NCBI GenBank assembly: GCA_960531495.1
Contig: OY482846.1
Coordinates: 34,225,811 to 34,289,810 of the forward strand
Length of the DNA stretch: 64,000 nucleotides
Direction: 5' to 3'
Origin: Zeus faber
Lineage: Eukaryota > Chordata > Actinopteri > Zeiformes > Zeidae
Part shown: one piece after another, positions 36,993 through 49,182 of the stretch
Layout: each line of letters starts with the position of its first letter
Position numbering within the stretch: position 1 is the first letter of the stretch
Program-made: the position numbers and the translations under genes
Notes under the pieces: model-generated
Databases searched by the model: none
What the model saw: the letters and a program-made list of their open reading frames with translations, nothing else
Told to the model about the DNA's origin: nothing

Positions 36993-39409
36993 TAGGCTTG
37001 GACAATATCCAAAGATGTATATTGTGATGCATTCCCAGCCAAATACACAATATTGTTGTTGTTGACAGGGAGGGGGGGCAGTGATGGAGAGAGTGTTCCC
37101 ATAACGCACTGGATCTCACGTTTACCAGTCAGTCAGTGTGCATTACAATAACAGGATAAAACAGATGGAAGTTTACAAAATGCACAGGGATAAAATTTCA
37201 ATGGGGAATTATACTGTCCCGAAGATCGCCTCTCCTGCCTGCCTGAATGACTACCGTTCAGTGTTTCGAGAGACTGATTAAGGATTATATCTGCGCCTCC
37301 CTCCCCTGCACCTTGGACCCGTTGCAGTTTGCGTACCAGCAGAACAGATCCACGGATGAAGCGGTCTCCCAGGTACTGCACACCACGCTCACGCATCTGG
37401 ATGGCCAGAAGAGGGCCTATGTGAGAATGCTGTTCATCGATTACAGTTCAGCTTTCAACACCATAGTCCCAACCAGACTGGCTGTCAAGCTGAAGGAGCT
37501 CAGACTGAATGCTCCGCTGTGTGCCTGGATCCTGGACTTCCTCACAGCCCGCCCCCAGGTGGTCAGGGTGGGGAAGCACATGTCAAGCTCCCTCACCCTG
37601 AATACAGGATCCCCCCCAGGGTTGCGTCCTCAGCCCCCTACTGTACTCCCTGTACACACATGACTGTGTGGCCAGGTCCAGCTCCAATACCATCACCAAG
37701 TTTGCTGATGACACCGTTGTGGTGGGCCTGATCACCGACTGCGACGAGAAGGCCTACCGCGAGGAGGTGGCTGACCTGTCGCTCTGGTGCCAGGACAACA
37801 GCCTCCACCTGAACGTCAGCAAAACTAAGGAGCTGATTGTGGACTTTAGGCGAGGATTACAATCGAGGACACACGCGCCCTTGGTGATTAATGGGACTTC
37901 TGTTGACAGGGTGAGCAGCTTCAAATACCTGGGAGTCCACATCACAGAGGATTTAACATGGACTTTACAAACAGACACTCTGGTGAGAAAGGCGAGGCAG
38001 CGTCTTTACCACCTCAGGCAGCTGAGGAAATTCCGGGTCTCGGTGAGGATCCTCAAGTCCTTCTTCTGTGGAGCAGTGGAGAGCATCCTGACAGGCAACA
38101 TCACTGCCTGGTTTGGGAACTGTACTGCTCAGGACAGGCGGGCCCTGCAGAGGGTGGTGCGTTCAGCTGAACATACCATTGGAACTACCCCCCCCCTTGC
38201 AGGACTTATACATCAGGAGGTGTAGTAGCAGATCGTGCAGGATCATGAAGGATCCTCATCACCCCAACAATGGACTGTTCCAGCTGCTGCGGTCATGCAA
38301 GCGCCTCCGCAGTCACAGCGAGAACTGAGACGTTTTTTCCCGCAAGCCATTCGAACTGTCAATGCTGACCTCACCAGGGGTCCTCACTGAGCCACACACA
38401 TAGGCTCCACTACCTTACTGTACTGTATGTAGCATACTGTACCGCACACTGTGTCACTGTTCTTGGTTGTTCGGTGTTACCGTATTGCTGCGCCGTACTG
38501 TTGTATACTGTGATGGATTATCCCAAACACTACCTCACTTTAATGCACATACCTGTATATACATAATTGGCCTATTCCATATACATAAGCATATTTCCTC
38601 TATTCCCTTTTATTGTATATTATTTTATTCTATATATTTTTATTTTATTTATAATTTATAATTATTTATTTTTTATCTATAAGTATTCGACTTACTGTAT
38701 TACATTTTAGGAGTCAGTTAGTTGGTCTATTAGAAAGAAAGAAAGAAACCTCTTGAATCTTGAAACATAAGGGGAATCATAAATAAACAAATCAACTAAA
38801 AACAGTGTGGGGACGGGGCACGACTTGTAGACTCGTTAAGAATATTTTCTGCGCATAACGCAGGGAGCGATCTGGAGATCGGGAGAGACTCATGAGAAAA
38901 GTGCCCCCATTACGCACGGTTTCATTCCAACCGCTCCATACGCACTTGTTACGCTCCATAAGTAGACGTAAAATAAACACACTGTTTTGGCGTGCCGATC
39001 ACAGAGAGCCCATCGCTGGCGCGCGCATCACTATCGCACATCTTCGGTGCTGTGGGAGCTGCAACCTAATCACCACGTACGCCACCACGACCAAATCCTC
39101 CATCTGCTCCCTCATTGTTGCCCCGCTGCTCGCACACGTCCACATACTGCACATCCTCTGTGCTCATAAGTGAATGAGCTCCATCGCATATGATGGAAAA
39201 TATCGCAATATTCGATATTATAGAATATCGGCCCAAGCTTTTTGTAACGGCCCTTGAAAATTCAAAATGAACGGAGAGATTCTAGAATAATACGGATTAC
39301 TAGTCTGGCAATACCAGCCTAATATTGCGATGTTTTGATCACCAAAATCGTTGACGATATCTTGTCTCCTACCACAATAGATATGATAACAATATATTGT
39401 CCAGCCCCA
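36993..39409. mobile_element. TIR element interrupted by a LINE fragment
   Basis: Left end TAGGCTTGGACAATATCC; right end complemented TGGGGCTGGACAATATATTG. Inside on the right lie AAATATCGCAATATTCGATA and ATTGCGATGTTTTGATC, the ATATCGCAAT word set of this transposon class. A reverse transcriptase fragment occupies about 37190-38775. Removing it leaves an element of about 0.8 kb. Flanking 8-mers do not match, so pairing of the ends is inference. Confidence 0.5.
37190..38775 (+). pseudogene. LINE reverse transcriptase fragment (L2/Rex1-like, broken)
   Basis: The fragment encodes part of a non-LTR retrotransposon reverse transcriptase, which copies element RNA into DNA at the target. Three frames carry the pieces. 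One (37247-37663) has [16 protein letters not shown] and [15 protein letters not shown] (fingers and palm motifs). The next (37668-38225) has KFADDTVVVGLI, the catalytic FADD at 37701-37712, then SLWCQDNSLHLNVSKTKE and SSFKYLGVHITEDLTW. A third near 38200-38330 has the C-terminal RRC and KDPHHPNNGLF words. Frame changes lie near 37620-37670 (in the SPPGL stretch) and near 38190, and the NDYRS-CFERL junction at about 37250 has lost residues. The endonuclease domain is absent (5' truncation, usual for LINEs). An AT-rich 3' region ends with GAAA repeats and CTCTTGAATCTTGAAAC. Clade is inferred from motif style. Confidence 0.88.
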
Positions 39410-40103
39410 TAATGTTTATGAATATTTTTTGTTGATTGCTTTTTTTGGGGTTCCTAAAATTAAACAACAATAAATAGAAAGTTTCTAAATCTAGAAGATA
39501 CATTTAAACCCACACAGATTTTAGGTACTTTTGGTGCCGTGACATGATTTGAAAGTGGAGAATCAGAACTTCAAACAAGCTCTGACTTGTTAATGACGAT
39601 GGTGCGGCAAACTGTGTTTCTGAGATAATCACCCTCAAAGTTTTGCCAACACTTGGCTTCATTCAGCCAGCTCCCAGAATGCAAATTTTTATTTTACCAA
39701 ATATTTGCAGGACGATTTTTCAGGAGAGCTCTTTTAGAGAGCAGTCCGTGCTTCTTTTTCTTAAGTTGTTATATGCAAGAAATACACTAAACTACTGACT
39801 CTGAATTATTTTCCCTTTAATTCCATTTTTCTATCTTTGCACACCTTTAAATACTGATATTTGTCAATGATCGCCACATGTTATTTATTAAGTTTGAAGA
39901 GCTTAAAAAAGGGGAAAAATATCAAACATATTTGACAATTATTAATCAAACACAGGCGACAGAGGTCTTTATCTATCAAAGGACATTCCAAAACTACACA
40001 TTCCATTTCCACCAACCGCTGTTAATTGTTAATGTAATTTGCACATTTGCAATTAGTGTAATTACGGTACTATCCATATCAGTTGTTATAGAAAGAAAGC
40101 TAC
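39410..40103. other. Unique AT-rich DNA
   Basis: No gene recognised. A 77-codon frame (39878-40111) has hydrophobic character from AT richness but no family signature. Confidence 0.45.
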
Positions 40104-40180
40104 ACAGGTAATCCTCACTTAATGACCTACCTGTTTAATGATGTTCGGACATACGACTAGCTCCAGCGGGTACCTGTATA
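40104..40180 (+). mobile_element. Deletion derivative of the CACTTAACGACC element
   Basis: CAGGTAATCCTCACTTAATG is followed by ACCTACCTGTTTAATGA and TTCGGACATACGAC, matching the left end of the 31-kb and 42-kb elements. It then closes within about 75 bp at GGGTACCTG, a candidate opposite end. Confidence 0.6.
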
Positions 40181-40546
40181 GGCAAATATACAGTCAGACC
40201 GCTATGCCCAACATGCATCCTGATACATAAAATTGATTCCAGTTATTTGACCTTTCATTAAAAAATAAAAACTTTAATAGTATTGCTTAAATTTTGGCTC
40301 AACCCACCTGCCTACATCCTAATCCAACCCCTGCTGGTGAAGTCACATCACTGCAATTATTTGGTAATAGAATCCGAATTAGTTAATTCCACCAGGAGCA
40401 TTTACATGTATGAGGAATTTGTAAAGGGGATGATTGTTGCGTTTACCATGTAAAAAACACAGGAAACATTAGCAGAAGGTACAATAGGTAGGTTAAATAT
40501 TTGATGATAAGCATTTAGATAAGGGTGACAGTGTAAGCATAGCGTC
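40181..40546. other. Unique DNA
   Basis: No gene or repeat recognised. Confidence 0.45.
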
Positions 40547-40588
40547 GGGGGGGGGGGGGGGGGGGGAGTACACACACACACACACACA
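40547..40588. repeat. Poly-G (20) followed by (AC)n
   Basis: Twenty G, then AGTA and about ten AC units. The G tract could form a G-quadruplex in single-stranded DNA. Confidence 0.95.
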
Positions 40589-40869
40589 CCTTAAAAATTC
40601 ATTTAAAAATGCTTAATTCAGCTAAAACAAGGATGCAGAGTAGAAGGCAGGAATGGCCGGCCAAGTCCATTATTATCATCATTATTCTACCATGGAGCTG
40701 GAGGAGGCTGATCAGCATTCACTTTAGGGAGCGACCGGACGTTCCTGCAGTTATTGGCTCGCTAATCTCTTCCTAGGAGGAATTTTCCTCTCCCTCCGCC
40801 ATGAAAATGGACAGACGGACAGAGGAGGCAATAAGATGTCTACAGGGACTGGTGGGTGATAAAGCTCAG

Positions 40870-41830
40870 CTCCACAACATGATGGAGGGAGGAAGGAGGG
40901 AGGGAGGCAGGGAAGGTGGTGGAGGCAGGAATCTACACGCATTGACTGCAAATGCACCAGGGGTGTCTGAAGGTACCAGCAGAGTTAGACAAACTACTAG
41001 TTTTAAATACCTTTAAGGCTTTTGGACAAATAAGCTCTCTCCTAATCCGTAAAGTATGCAGGGAAGTACAATATGTTTGGAACAGAGGGTTAAGAGGAGG
41101 AACATTGTACCCATGGACAGCATTGGACCAGGGGCGTCCAATACAGGTTTCAAGAGAGTCAACTTTGGTACATTTAAGACCATATTCAGACAAATGACTT
41201 CTCCTACAAATGACTGTATTCCATAAATAATTGTAGGCAAGTATAAAGCGATAAAGAGTGGTAAGTATTACAAGTAAACATGGCAGGTTATGAACTAGAT
41301 GATTCTATTAAATATTAGAACAGTGTTAGAAAAGGTTCCTTTAGGCCAGATAGAAAGGTAAGGGCTTAGGACCTGGAATTAATCTGACGAGTCCACAGCA
41401 CGATGGAGGGAGGAGGAAAGAAGGAAAGGTAGTGGAGGGAGGAACTTACACCCATGGAATGTATGGACCAGGGGTGTCTATAGGTACCACAGAGTTTTAA
41501 GACTTATTTTTGGAACAATTACCTCCCCCTTACTCAATAAAGAACTGCAGGTAAGTATTGAGCTATATTTGAAACAGAGTGGTAAGTGTTAGGTAGAAAC
41601 TGAGCAGGTTATGAACTACATGATTCTATGAACTATTAGAATAGTGTTAATAGAAGTTAACACTCTTACCTGCACAAATGGATTGTATCAAGGACTAAGA
41701 ATTTCTAGGACATACATCCACTCTCCTATTCCGTAAAGGATTGTAGTACAAAGTATAAAAGGATGTTTGGAACAGAGTGGTATGTATTAGGTAGAAAGAG
41801 GGTAGGTTATGACTATGAAGTTAAAAGGTA
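40870..41830. repeat. Old long-period tandem repeat, 2-3 diverged units
   Basis: Paired words in the same order: GATGGAGGGAGG at 40882 and 41402; CAGGGGTGTCT near 40956 and 41470; CAGGTTATGAACTA near 41284 and 41610; CTCTCCTA(A/T)TCCGTAAAG near 41035 and 41725. The first two pairs give a period of about 515-520 bp, the third about 326 bp, so the later unit has a deletion of about 190 bp. A third partial unit begins near 41680. No protein is encoded. Confidence 0.75.
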
Positions 41831-41845
41831 TAAAAAAAATGTTTT

Positions 41846-42128
41846 GCGGCCTGCCTGTTTAACGACCGTTCGGACTTACGACCAGCTCTCCGACCAGTCT
41901 GTATTGTACGCTGCATGCGCGCCGTCTCAGCAGGAAGCATCTCAACGCGCACCACCCTTTATATATACACACTATACACACTAAACATCTCATCGCTCTC
42001 AGTCTCAGCCTCGTTCCCGCAGTCTGTCAGTATTCACTACACTAGCGTTCGCAATGGCCACGCCCCCTTACCGTGAAATAACACGGGTCCTCGCTTATCG
42101 AACAAGTCGCTTAACGACCTGGTTGTAG
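41846..42128 (+). mobile_element. Compact copy of the CACTTAACGACC TIR element
   Basis: Runs GCCTGTTTAACGACCG, CCAGCTCTCCGACCAGTCTG, ACCACCCTTTATATATACAC, CAGTCTGTCAGTATTCAC, GGCCACGCCCCCTTACCGTG, ACACGGGTCCTCGCTTATCG and CGCTTAACGACCTGG. Every block is present, in reverse, in 30855-31837, but the GGCCACGCCCCC unit occurs once here and about 14 times there. The outermost terminal bases are lost. Confidence 0.85.
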
Positions 42129-43453
42129 CGAGACGGTTGCCTTCATTCCTACAAAAGAGCCGTTCAAAATTACCGGAGTGTTCGTGAACGACACGGTGTG
42201 AGTGAAAGCCAGAGTAGAGAAATTCGTAATAAAGAGCCCATCCCAGGGGTTTTTTCCCCACTGGGCACTTTGATTGATTGCACTCTTTACTAAAACATTT
42301 CTATATAGTTTTATCTCGTCTTGCTATGGAAAAGGCTGGGCGCTCCCCCCGTACACTGCCTCAGTGCATCCTGGGGACTTTCACCGTGATACCATAATAC
42401 CGCGGTTCACGTGTGCGTATTGAAACGTTGGGGGCGTAACAAACGGTTTGATAACATACCTTGTACACTGCTATTAGGTTCAGTGTGGGTTTTACAGGGT
42501 TCTATAACATCAGACATCTAACTCCAATGCAGAGGAGGTTGACAAATTTTGACCAAAAAATAAATAAAAACCTATATTCAATTGTCAGACATACTGAATG
42601 ACTTAAGGCATAGAATTTGAAAAACCAAACTTTGTAAGTGGATTTCAGACTTTAAGGCCCATTCTAATGGATGGATCCGTCTCAGGTCCACTGCTCACTC
42701 TTCCTGTTCCCTTCAGAGTCATTGCTTTTATTTCACGAATCCTCCTCCGCCTATCACCCCCCCCCCCTCAATCGCCCCTTTCCTTCCAATAGATCACAGC
42801 ACTCTACACTCTGTGGGACAGGGACTGGACCTGGACCTGCCATCCGGGCGGCGTGGACATGTTCCTGGCTAAGCTTGTCTCCAACGCCATTGATCGCTCT
42901 CTTAATGGTGATGTTAAATAAGGAGAACATTAGCACAAACCTTCCCACAAGCCATCCCTCTTAGGAACAGTAAATTGTTGTGTTCGCTCCCTTCATTCAA
43001 ACGCTGTAAATATTCAATACCTCAATATTTATTCATCCATCATAACCTTTTGCACATTCTACCTCCTGGCAATATGCTGCTTTTGCCCGTTGCTCGCATT
43101 GTAAATACAGTTTATTCAGAACCTGGAAATATTACGCCAAATTCGTTGTATATGTTGACAGATTCCTTAAGGACTGGATGAGGTAAAACTGGGACGACTA
43201 TAAAATACAATGTTCCATTTTTCAACATTGTCATGAGAAGAGCGATAATATTGGGATTATAGGGACGTGTTAGGCTAATGTTTCCAGCTTGATGGAAAGG
43301 TTAGTGGGCAGCAGCGGCCGAGCCCGTGTCACATTACTTTACTTGAGCGAGGCGAATAATTATGAGCGATTATGGATCAGCATTATCATCATACGATTTA
43401 CCCAACTCAGGACACTTATTAGAAATGTGGATTTGCTTTCTCTTATCAACACA
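42129..43453. other. Unique DNA with transposon traces
   Basis: GTGATACCATAATACCGCGG near 42387 resembles a fish transposon terminus, with no partner found. The interval 42660-43260 holds overlapping frames on both strands without recognised motifs. Confidence 0.4.
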
Positions 43454-43494
43454 CACATTACATTACATTTAGCAGACACACACACACACAAAGC

Positions 43495-43525
<31 letters not shown>
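43454..43525. repeat. L2/SINE tail invaded by CA repeats
   Basis: ATTACATTACATTTAGCAGA is followed by CACACACA, then AAAGCGACA, then a longer CA run. The intact order elsewhere is TTTAGCAGACGCTTTTATCC then AAAGCGACTT. Here CA repeats replace CGCTTTTATCC and the DNA after AAAGCGAC. Confidence 0.8.
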
Positions 43526-43526
<1 letters not shown>

Positions 43527-45288
43527 GGAGTTTCGTTTTTGAAGTCCCAAATGCTGGATTCTTGGATCAGTTTTTGGCAACTTAAAGTCGATTCTCAAAT
43601 TTCACAGTGATCCTGGAAGACGTTTCAATCCAGCAGGAGGTTAGACTGGTGGAATGGGGAGACAAATGGTTTTTGGTTCTTGTCCAAAGTCAGTGGGATC
43701 GTGGGATGTACAGCAGCTTTTAACTTATCTTGTGCATAGAAGGACTTTTTGTAATATCAGTATATATTTGGAATATTTGGCTAATACTTGTTTTTTTATT
43801 TGGGTTTTATTTTTATATTTGGCATTTTTTATTATTTTGTAATTTTTTGAATATTTGCTTTTATATGTGGCTTTTTCATATATATATTATTTTTTCTTGT
43901 TTCTTTGTATATTTTGCCATTTTCAGACTGTTGAGGCTTCGCCCCCGCCCCTTTTTCCACCTTAATTATCTCTACATCAACGCACTGATCTTCCACCACA
44001 ACAAATTCCTGGCATATGAAATTGTCCTTATATTCATTCCGATTCTGAGATGTTTCTGACAGCGGCTTAACAAGAAGTTGAGCATGTAGATTTCATCTCA
44101 AATTAGATCTCATGATCTTATCCCAAATCCCAATCCTAGCTCTTGCACATGATCTTCATACGGTGTTCTACGGTGTTTTTGGTTTTTTTTGACGCTTTTG
44201 TGCGAGTAAGAACACCTCACAGTGCCTGGGATGATTAAATATGAAGGGGGGAAAAATGGTCGGGAAAAGTGTAATCAAGTGCCTGATAAAAAATGCATGA
44301 AGGCCACATATTAAAGACGACACAGGGTGCAACACACACCACATATTAGCATGCCCTGGCGTTCCTCCTCCTTCCAGAAGGAGAAGACGAGTAGATGAGG
44401 CCGATGCTTTGCCGGGAAATCCTGAAGCAACATGAGCAGATAAAAGGCTCAGACGAGGAGACGGAGGCATTCATCACGCCCAGATTATAGCTTCCATGTC
44501 ACACGCCACCGATGTAATCAAAAGGTTCTGCCACGGACGGAATTCAAATCGGACCAAATCTCTCCTATAGGCGTCGGTTCGAAAAGCGGAGTTTATTCCA
44601 CGTTGCCTTTGTTACGCTACAGCCTGCGATAATAAGACCCAACGGCACAGGACAAACAAACCAAAACGAGATCCGACAAATAATTGCGTCCAAGCAAATC
44701 AAATTGGTTCGTGGGATGTTGATTCTCTCTAATCATTAAAACAACAATCACAAGAAATGTAACAAAAAGCAAATAAAATTGCTTGTTTTTACTTCCCGAA
44801 ACATGTGCTTTAAATGAGTTCAGTGGTTGGAGTTTGGTGGTTGCCTCGCACACGTCAACACGTTGCCATCAGCAACACATCAGCAGATGAGATAGAAATT
44901 TAATCCAATCCAAACAAAAGTGAACCCGACAAATACAGAATACGGCTTTGAGTTGAAAGTTGTGGAGGACCACAACATTTTATAGAACTATAATAGACGT
45001 TTGTCTTCAAACCAGAGCTTAATATCATCCATCCATAAGGCGGTGTTCTAAAATGCAGTATCACACTCGGTTAACTTGGTGTTTCTTCATCACGCCATGA
45101 GAGTGTTAGTGTGTGTGCGTGTGCAGTGCAAGCAAACCAACACACACCACCAATTCTAATGCTGAAGATGTTTTACATGGAGGATCATCGCTGGGTCGCT
45201 AACAAGACCAACTGGGACCAAGATAAAGATCAGATTGCTCGTCTACCAGGTAAATCAATTTTGAGATGGACGTCACTGAGAGGCAAAA
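43526..45288. other. Unique DNA, T-rich to 43920
   Basis: T-rich low complexity at 43740-43925 gives Phe-rich frames that I reject. The interval 43925-44880 is mixed composition without recognised exons. Confidence 0.45.
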
Positions 45289-45289
45289 G

Positions 45290-45319
<30 letters not shown>
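45289..45319. repeat. (CA)n microsatellite
   Basis: About 15 CA units at the truncated edge of a MITE. Confidence 0.95.
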
Positions 45320-45321
<2 letters not shown>

Positions 45322-45964
45322 CTACTTCATCAGTTCCAGCAGAACAACAGGTCTGAATTAATCAGAACAAGTTTCACACTGAAAGTTGGAACTATTAGTA
45401 GTGATGGAAGGTTTAACTTTAAGATTCCGTTCCATCGAGTCACTCTGTAAAATGAGTTCTGTTTTCTCCGACTCTTTATTCAGTTGGCGTAATGCACGGT
45501 GAGAGAGGGAGGACTTCCCGAACCGGGAACAAGTCAGAAGAGTCTGTTCTGCGCCGAGTTATGAACGGAGTTCTCACAAGAATCATGATTCTGTCAAGAG
45601 GAATAATTTTTGTGGAATGCGTCTAAATCTGTCACATTCATTTTGTATTGTGACAAACGCCTTCACCTTTTTCATCTCATACCTTAATTTTATCCTCAGT
45701 TATAATTTCCGGTTTGTGAGTGAATCGCTCTTGACAGTGATTCCAGACTCCCAACTCATTTAATAGATTTGTTTCACTATGAACAAATCGTTTAGATTTT
45801 CGTTTCGTTTAGAGTCTTGCGTAACTACAAGTACACCATTATAACCAGTACGGTTCTTCATGTGATATGGTTTAGTGGTTAACAGGATAGTGGTTCAGTG
45901 CCATGGGAAAATTTCATTGTAAATGAAGAGGAGCCGTGGCAGAAAAAAAGGTTGGTAAACACTG
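45320..45964 (-). mobile_element. hAT-type MITE, inverted, one end lost
   Basis: CATCAGTTCCAGCAGAACAA at the left is the complement of the right-arm sequence of 9677-10059. The right end reads GGTTGGTAAACACTG (complement CAGTGTTTACCAACC). The inside has TAGTGATGGAAGG, TCGAGTCACTCTGTAAAA and AACAAATCGTTTAGA. The expected left terminus is missing and the copy starts at a CA array. Confidence 0.8.
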
Positions 45965-48359
45965 CTTTACTCTTCTTCTGGTGTATGGTGTACACACATA
46001 ACGGCACACATTCTATAATTAGGTTCTGAAAGTCAACACACACATGAATACTCAAATAGGTTAGTGTGGTTCACTGAGGGATGTGTGCTTAGCCAGAGCA
46101 GATGCTTATTCAAGTCAGCCCTGCATGTGACAGGACATAAATATTACCTTTCACAACAAGCCGCCAAAAAGCGGGGCAGAAAATATTGTACTGCTTTCAA
46201 AAAGACACGAGAAGAAACCTCAGACCTGGCAAACGCGGTTGAGAATCAGCGGGGAGAACACAGCTCGCTGTGCTGAGCTGGATTCAATTAAGCTTGGGAA
46301 GAAGAAAAAAAAAAAAAAGGAACTATGTATTTGATTCCTCTCACCGTTTTCCCTTTGACCCCCACCAGCTATTAAATACCAGTTTGGGGCTGTGCTGGGC
46401 TTTGGAGGGTTGGGGAGTTTGGGGGCGGGATCTGCCGCAAGCTGGTTACAAAGGTTTTAATGAGGTGTCTCCTGTCAATATGGAAAGGTATTGTGGAGGC
46501 GGAAGGCAGACATGCTTATCTGGCAACCCTTAGCATCTGTGGGAGGTCTCAGAACTGTCCAAGGAAGTCGTTTTTAGGAATAAGTTGGGGGAAATACAAC
46601 ATAGGATAAGATGGGTCCCGTACCAGCTCCCATCCCCTCCGGTATTCGGTCCGATCTACACCGGAATCAGGTCCCCCCCAATTTTGCAATAAGATTATCT
46701 AGAAGGGCTCCAGTTCTCCATCTCCATCAGTATCATCAGTATCAATCAGGTCACATCCAACATAACCACCAGTCCCAATGCTTCTCCAAAATATCTACAC
46801 GCTACTCATTAAATGGGTCCTCCAAGACAACTTTGACTATTGTTTATTAAATGTAATTTTCACTCCGTCTAGTTTGCCCTGGTAGAAATACTTTAGAATC
46901 AGGAGTTTGTGGGTGGACTGCAGGTTTCTCTAAATACCTGCTATTTGGCCAGTGCAGCAAAAACCCCCATCATCATCCTCATCTTCTGGGAGCTGGGAGC
47001 CATCAGCCTTGGTGCCAGACCATCTTGGCACGGCGGCATTGTCCCATTGTCACAAGCCAATTATAAAACCCTGAGCTGGGAGACTGAGCCCAACACTCAT
47101 CCCATGCCAGCTCCGACAGCAGGGAAAGCTCTGGGAGCTGCACATTGAGAAGTTGGGGAAAGAATCAAAAGAAAAAAGAAAAAAAAAAAAAAAAAAAAAA
47201 GAAAGAACTAAACAACAAGCGATAGCAACCAGAAATTACAGCAGTGTGTGGAGGTGGAGAACTAGATAACAGAGGGGTGGAGAAAAAGGGTCTTGAAGCG
47301 CAGTGTAGTGGTTCCTCAGAGTGGGGGGACTCAAGCCTGGACTCTGTCTCAACTACCGAAGTCCATGATGGAGTCCTGGACTCAAAGAAGTGCAGGACTT
47401 AGACAAGTGGTTGAGTATTAAAAAAAAAATATATATATATACATTGTTTATTTTGAAAGCAATATTGAACACTAAAATGATTATTATTATGTTTGTCTTT
47501 GTGAAATGAAATCAGAAATAAAAAAGGTTGCCTGAGAAGACCGGAGACCTGGACGAGTATTGCACCTGGCAAATCAGTATCGGTCAAAAAAGTAAGAACA
47601 AATAACTAGGAATCATTAACTATCTTTTAAGAATATAATTAACAAATGAATATCTGGCAAAAAAAAAGATGACTGTTTAAGATTGTTTTTGAATTTGAAC
47701 ATCAAGAGAGTTGCGCTTTGGTAACAGCCGAATGGACAAATAAAAAAAGTCTCAATAAACATGTTATGACATTCATTTGGCCTCAAAGATCTAATTTCTG
47801 CCCCATTGGTCTTGTTTTGGACTTGGAAGTATTTGAAAACAGTGTACTAGGCTGTGATAAAAAAAATGCAACAATTGATGGTTGTTCATACAACATATGC
47901 TCACATAACTAGGAGGGTTGCGCCATCCTTTGAGTTACTGATCTTGTTATTTTTAAGCTGGTGAAGCCCATACCACGTGCCTCCGTTCCACAACTGTGTG
48001 TAGAGATAAGACTTTATGGTTTTCACACACACTAGTAAGTTCTGAGTAAAGTCGGGGGCCAAGGTTTGAACACGTCAAGGAAAGCCCTTTGTATATTGCT
48101 TTTTCACTCTCAGATACCAATGTACCTGTCTTATCTGCTATGGTGATCTTGCACGCGCATGATGAGATTGTAAGCTGAATACGCCTGAAAGCGCTCAGAC
48201 TACAACTGCCCATCATTGTATAAAGAACAAGATGTGACTGGGGGCGGGGTCACAAGATGAGGGCCAACTTTTAGAAAGTATACGAACTCTCTCCTGAAAA
48301 GGTACAGAGACAAACTGCTGTATCACTGTTCAGAAAGTGTATCACTTCATCTTTCTCCT
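45965..48359. other. Unique DNA with poly-A and AT tracts
   Basis: Poly-A at 47180-47200 and (TA)n near 47430. GACTCAAGCCTGGACTC and GTCCTGGACTCAAAG near 47330-47380 recall the 8.6-kb transposon remnant. No host exon recognised. Confidence 0.45.
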
Positions 48360-48781
48360 ATTTTGCAAAAAGACATAGTACACTCAAATGGTACGAGAAA
48401 AGAGCAAGGATGCCAAACCACATCTGGTGAAACATTGTCATACGCAATCGCTGCACTCGACACTGGCAAGGGTATCCCACAAGGCATTGTGGGTAGAAGT
48501 CCCTATGCCATTTGGTCATCGAAACCTCAACGTGCTGAAAGGAAGTGGACGATGTAGAGGTAAGTCTGAGAAGCCATCGTCCTTTTTACGCGGTTTTGGA
48601 CGACAAGAGCGTTTCAGGGTCTGCCTTTTTGCATGATATAGATAATATCGAACCTTCTTTTGATCGGGGTGTGATGCGTCCTGAGGACCTTTTGAGGAGA
48701 CACCTTCACTCCCTTAGCAAAGTACAGTCAATGAGACCTAGATTGGGAAAGGCTGGTCTGAGGTCAGGCCAGGGTTGCTGA
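48360..48781 (+). other. Possible exon-like segment, unrecognised
   Basis: A plus-strand frame at about 48545-48781 has protein-like composition (for example SAFLHDIDNIEPSFDRG and MRPEDLLRRHLHSLSKVQSM) and no simple repeats, but no family is recognised. It has no ATG start in a strong context. A consensus splice donor GAG/GTAAGT at 48557-48565 lies inside the same stretch, preceded by GGCATTGTGGGTAG. The donor and the frame compete, so this may be a 5' exon, a decayed retrocopy or chance. Confidence 0.2.
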
Positions 48782-49182
48782 GCATATCACTCAAACGGCC
48801 GACTCTCATTAGACATTTAATCAGGGTTGAGTTGAGCAGGGTTAGGTTACAGGATCCCCCCCAACCAAACCTCCAAGATTTACCAGATTTCCCCCCCGAA
48901 GATCCGACCACATCAAAAATTTAAAATGCAAAGGTTCACTGCACTTCAGCACATTGCGTTAAAAAGTCAACTGCTGTGACCCCGACTCCCTGACAGAATT
49001 GGTGAGGGACAGCACCATGTAGATGTAGATCTTCACCCCTCCACCACCTCTGTCTCGAATGCATGTCAGCCATGTGATTTAATTGAGGCAGCTAATGGAC
49101 TGTGTTCCTTCAGCAGCGCTGGCCGGGGGAGGGGAAGTGCCCAGGCAGCAGTAATTCACCTTAAATGCACCGCTGGTTAGAT
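48782..49182. other. Unique DNA
   Basis: No gene or repeat recognised; this is the left flank of the hAT element. Confidence 0.5.

Noticed and set aside
37247..38330. Intact LINE protein
   Set aside because: Frame changes near 37650 and 38190, missing residues near 37250 and absent endonuclease show a dead 5'-truncated copy.
43730..44059. 109-codon Phe/Ile-rich frame
   Set aside because: Derived from T-rich DNA; the non-T-rich end has no recognised motif.
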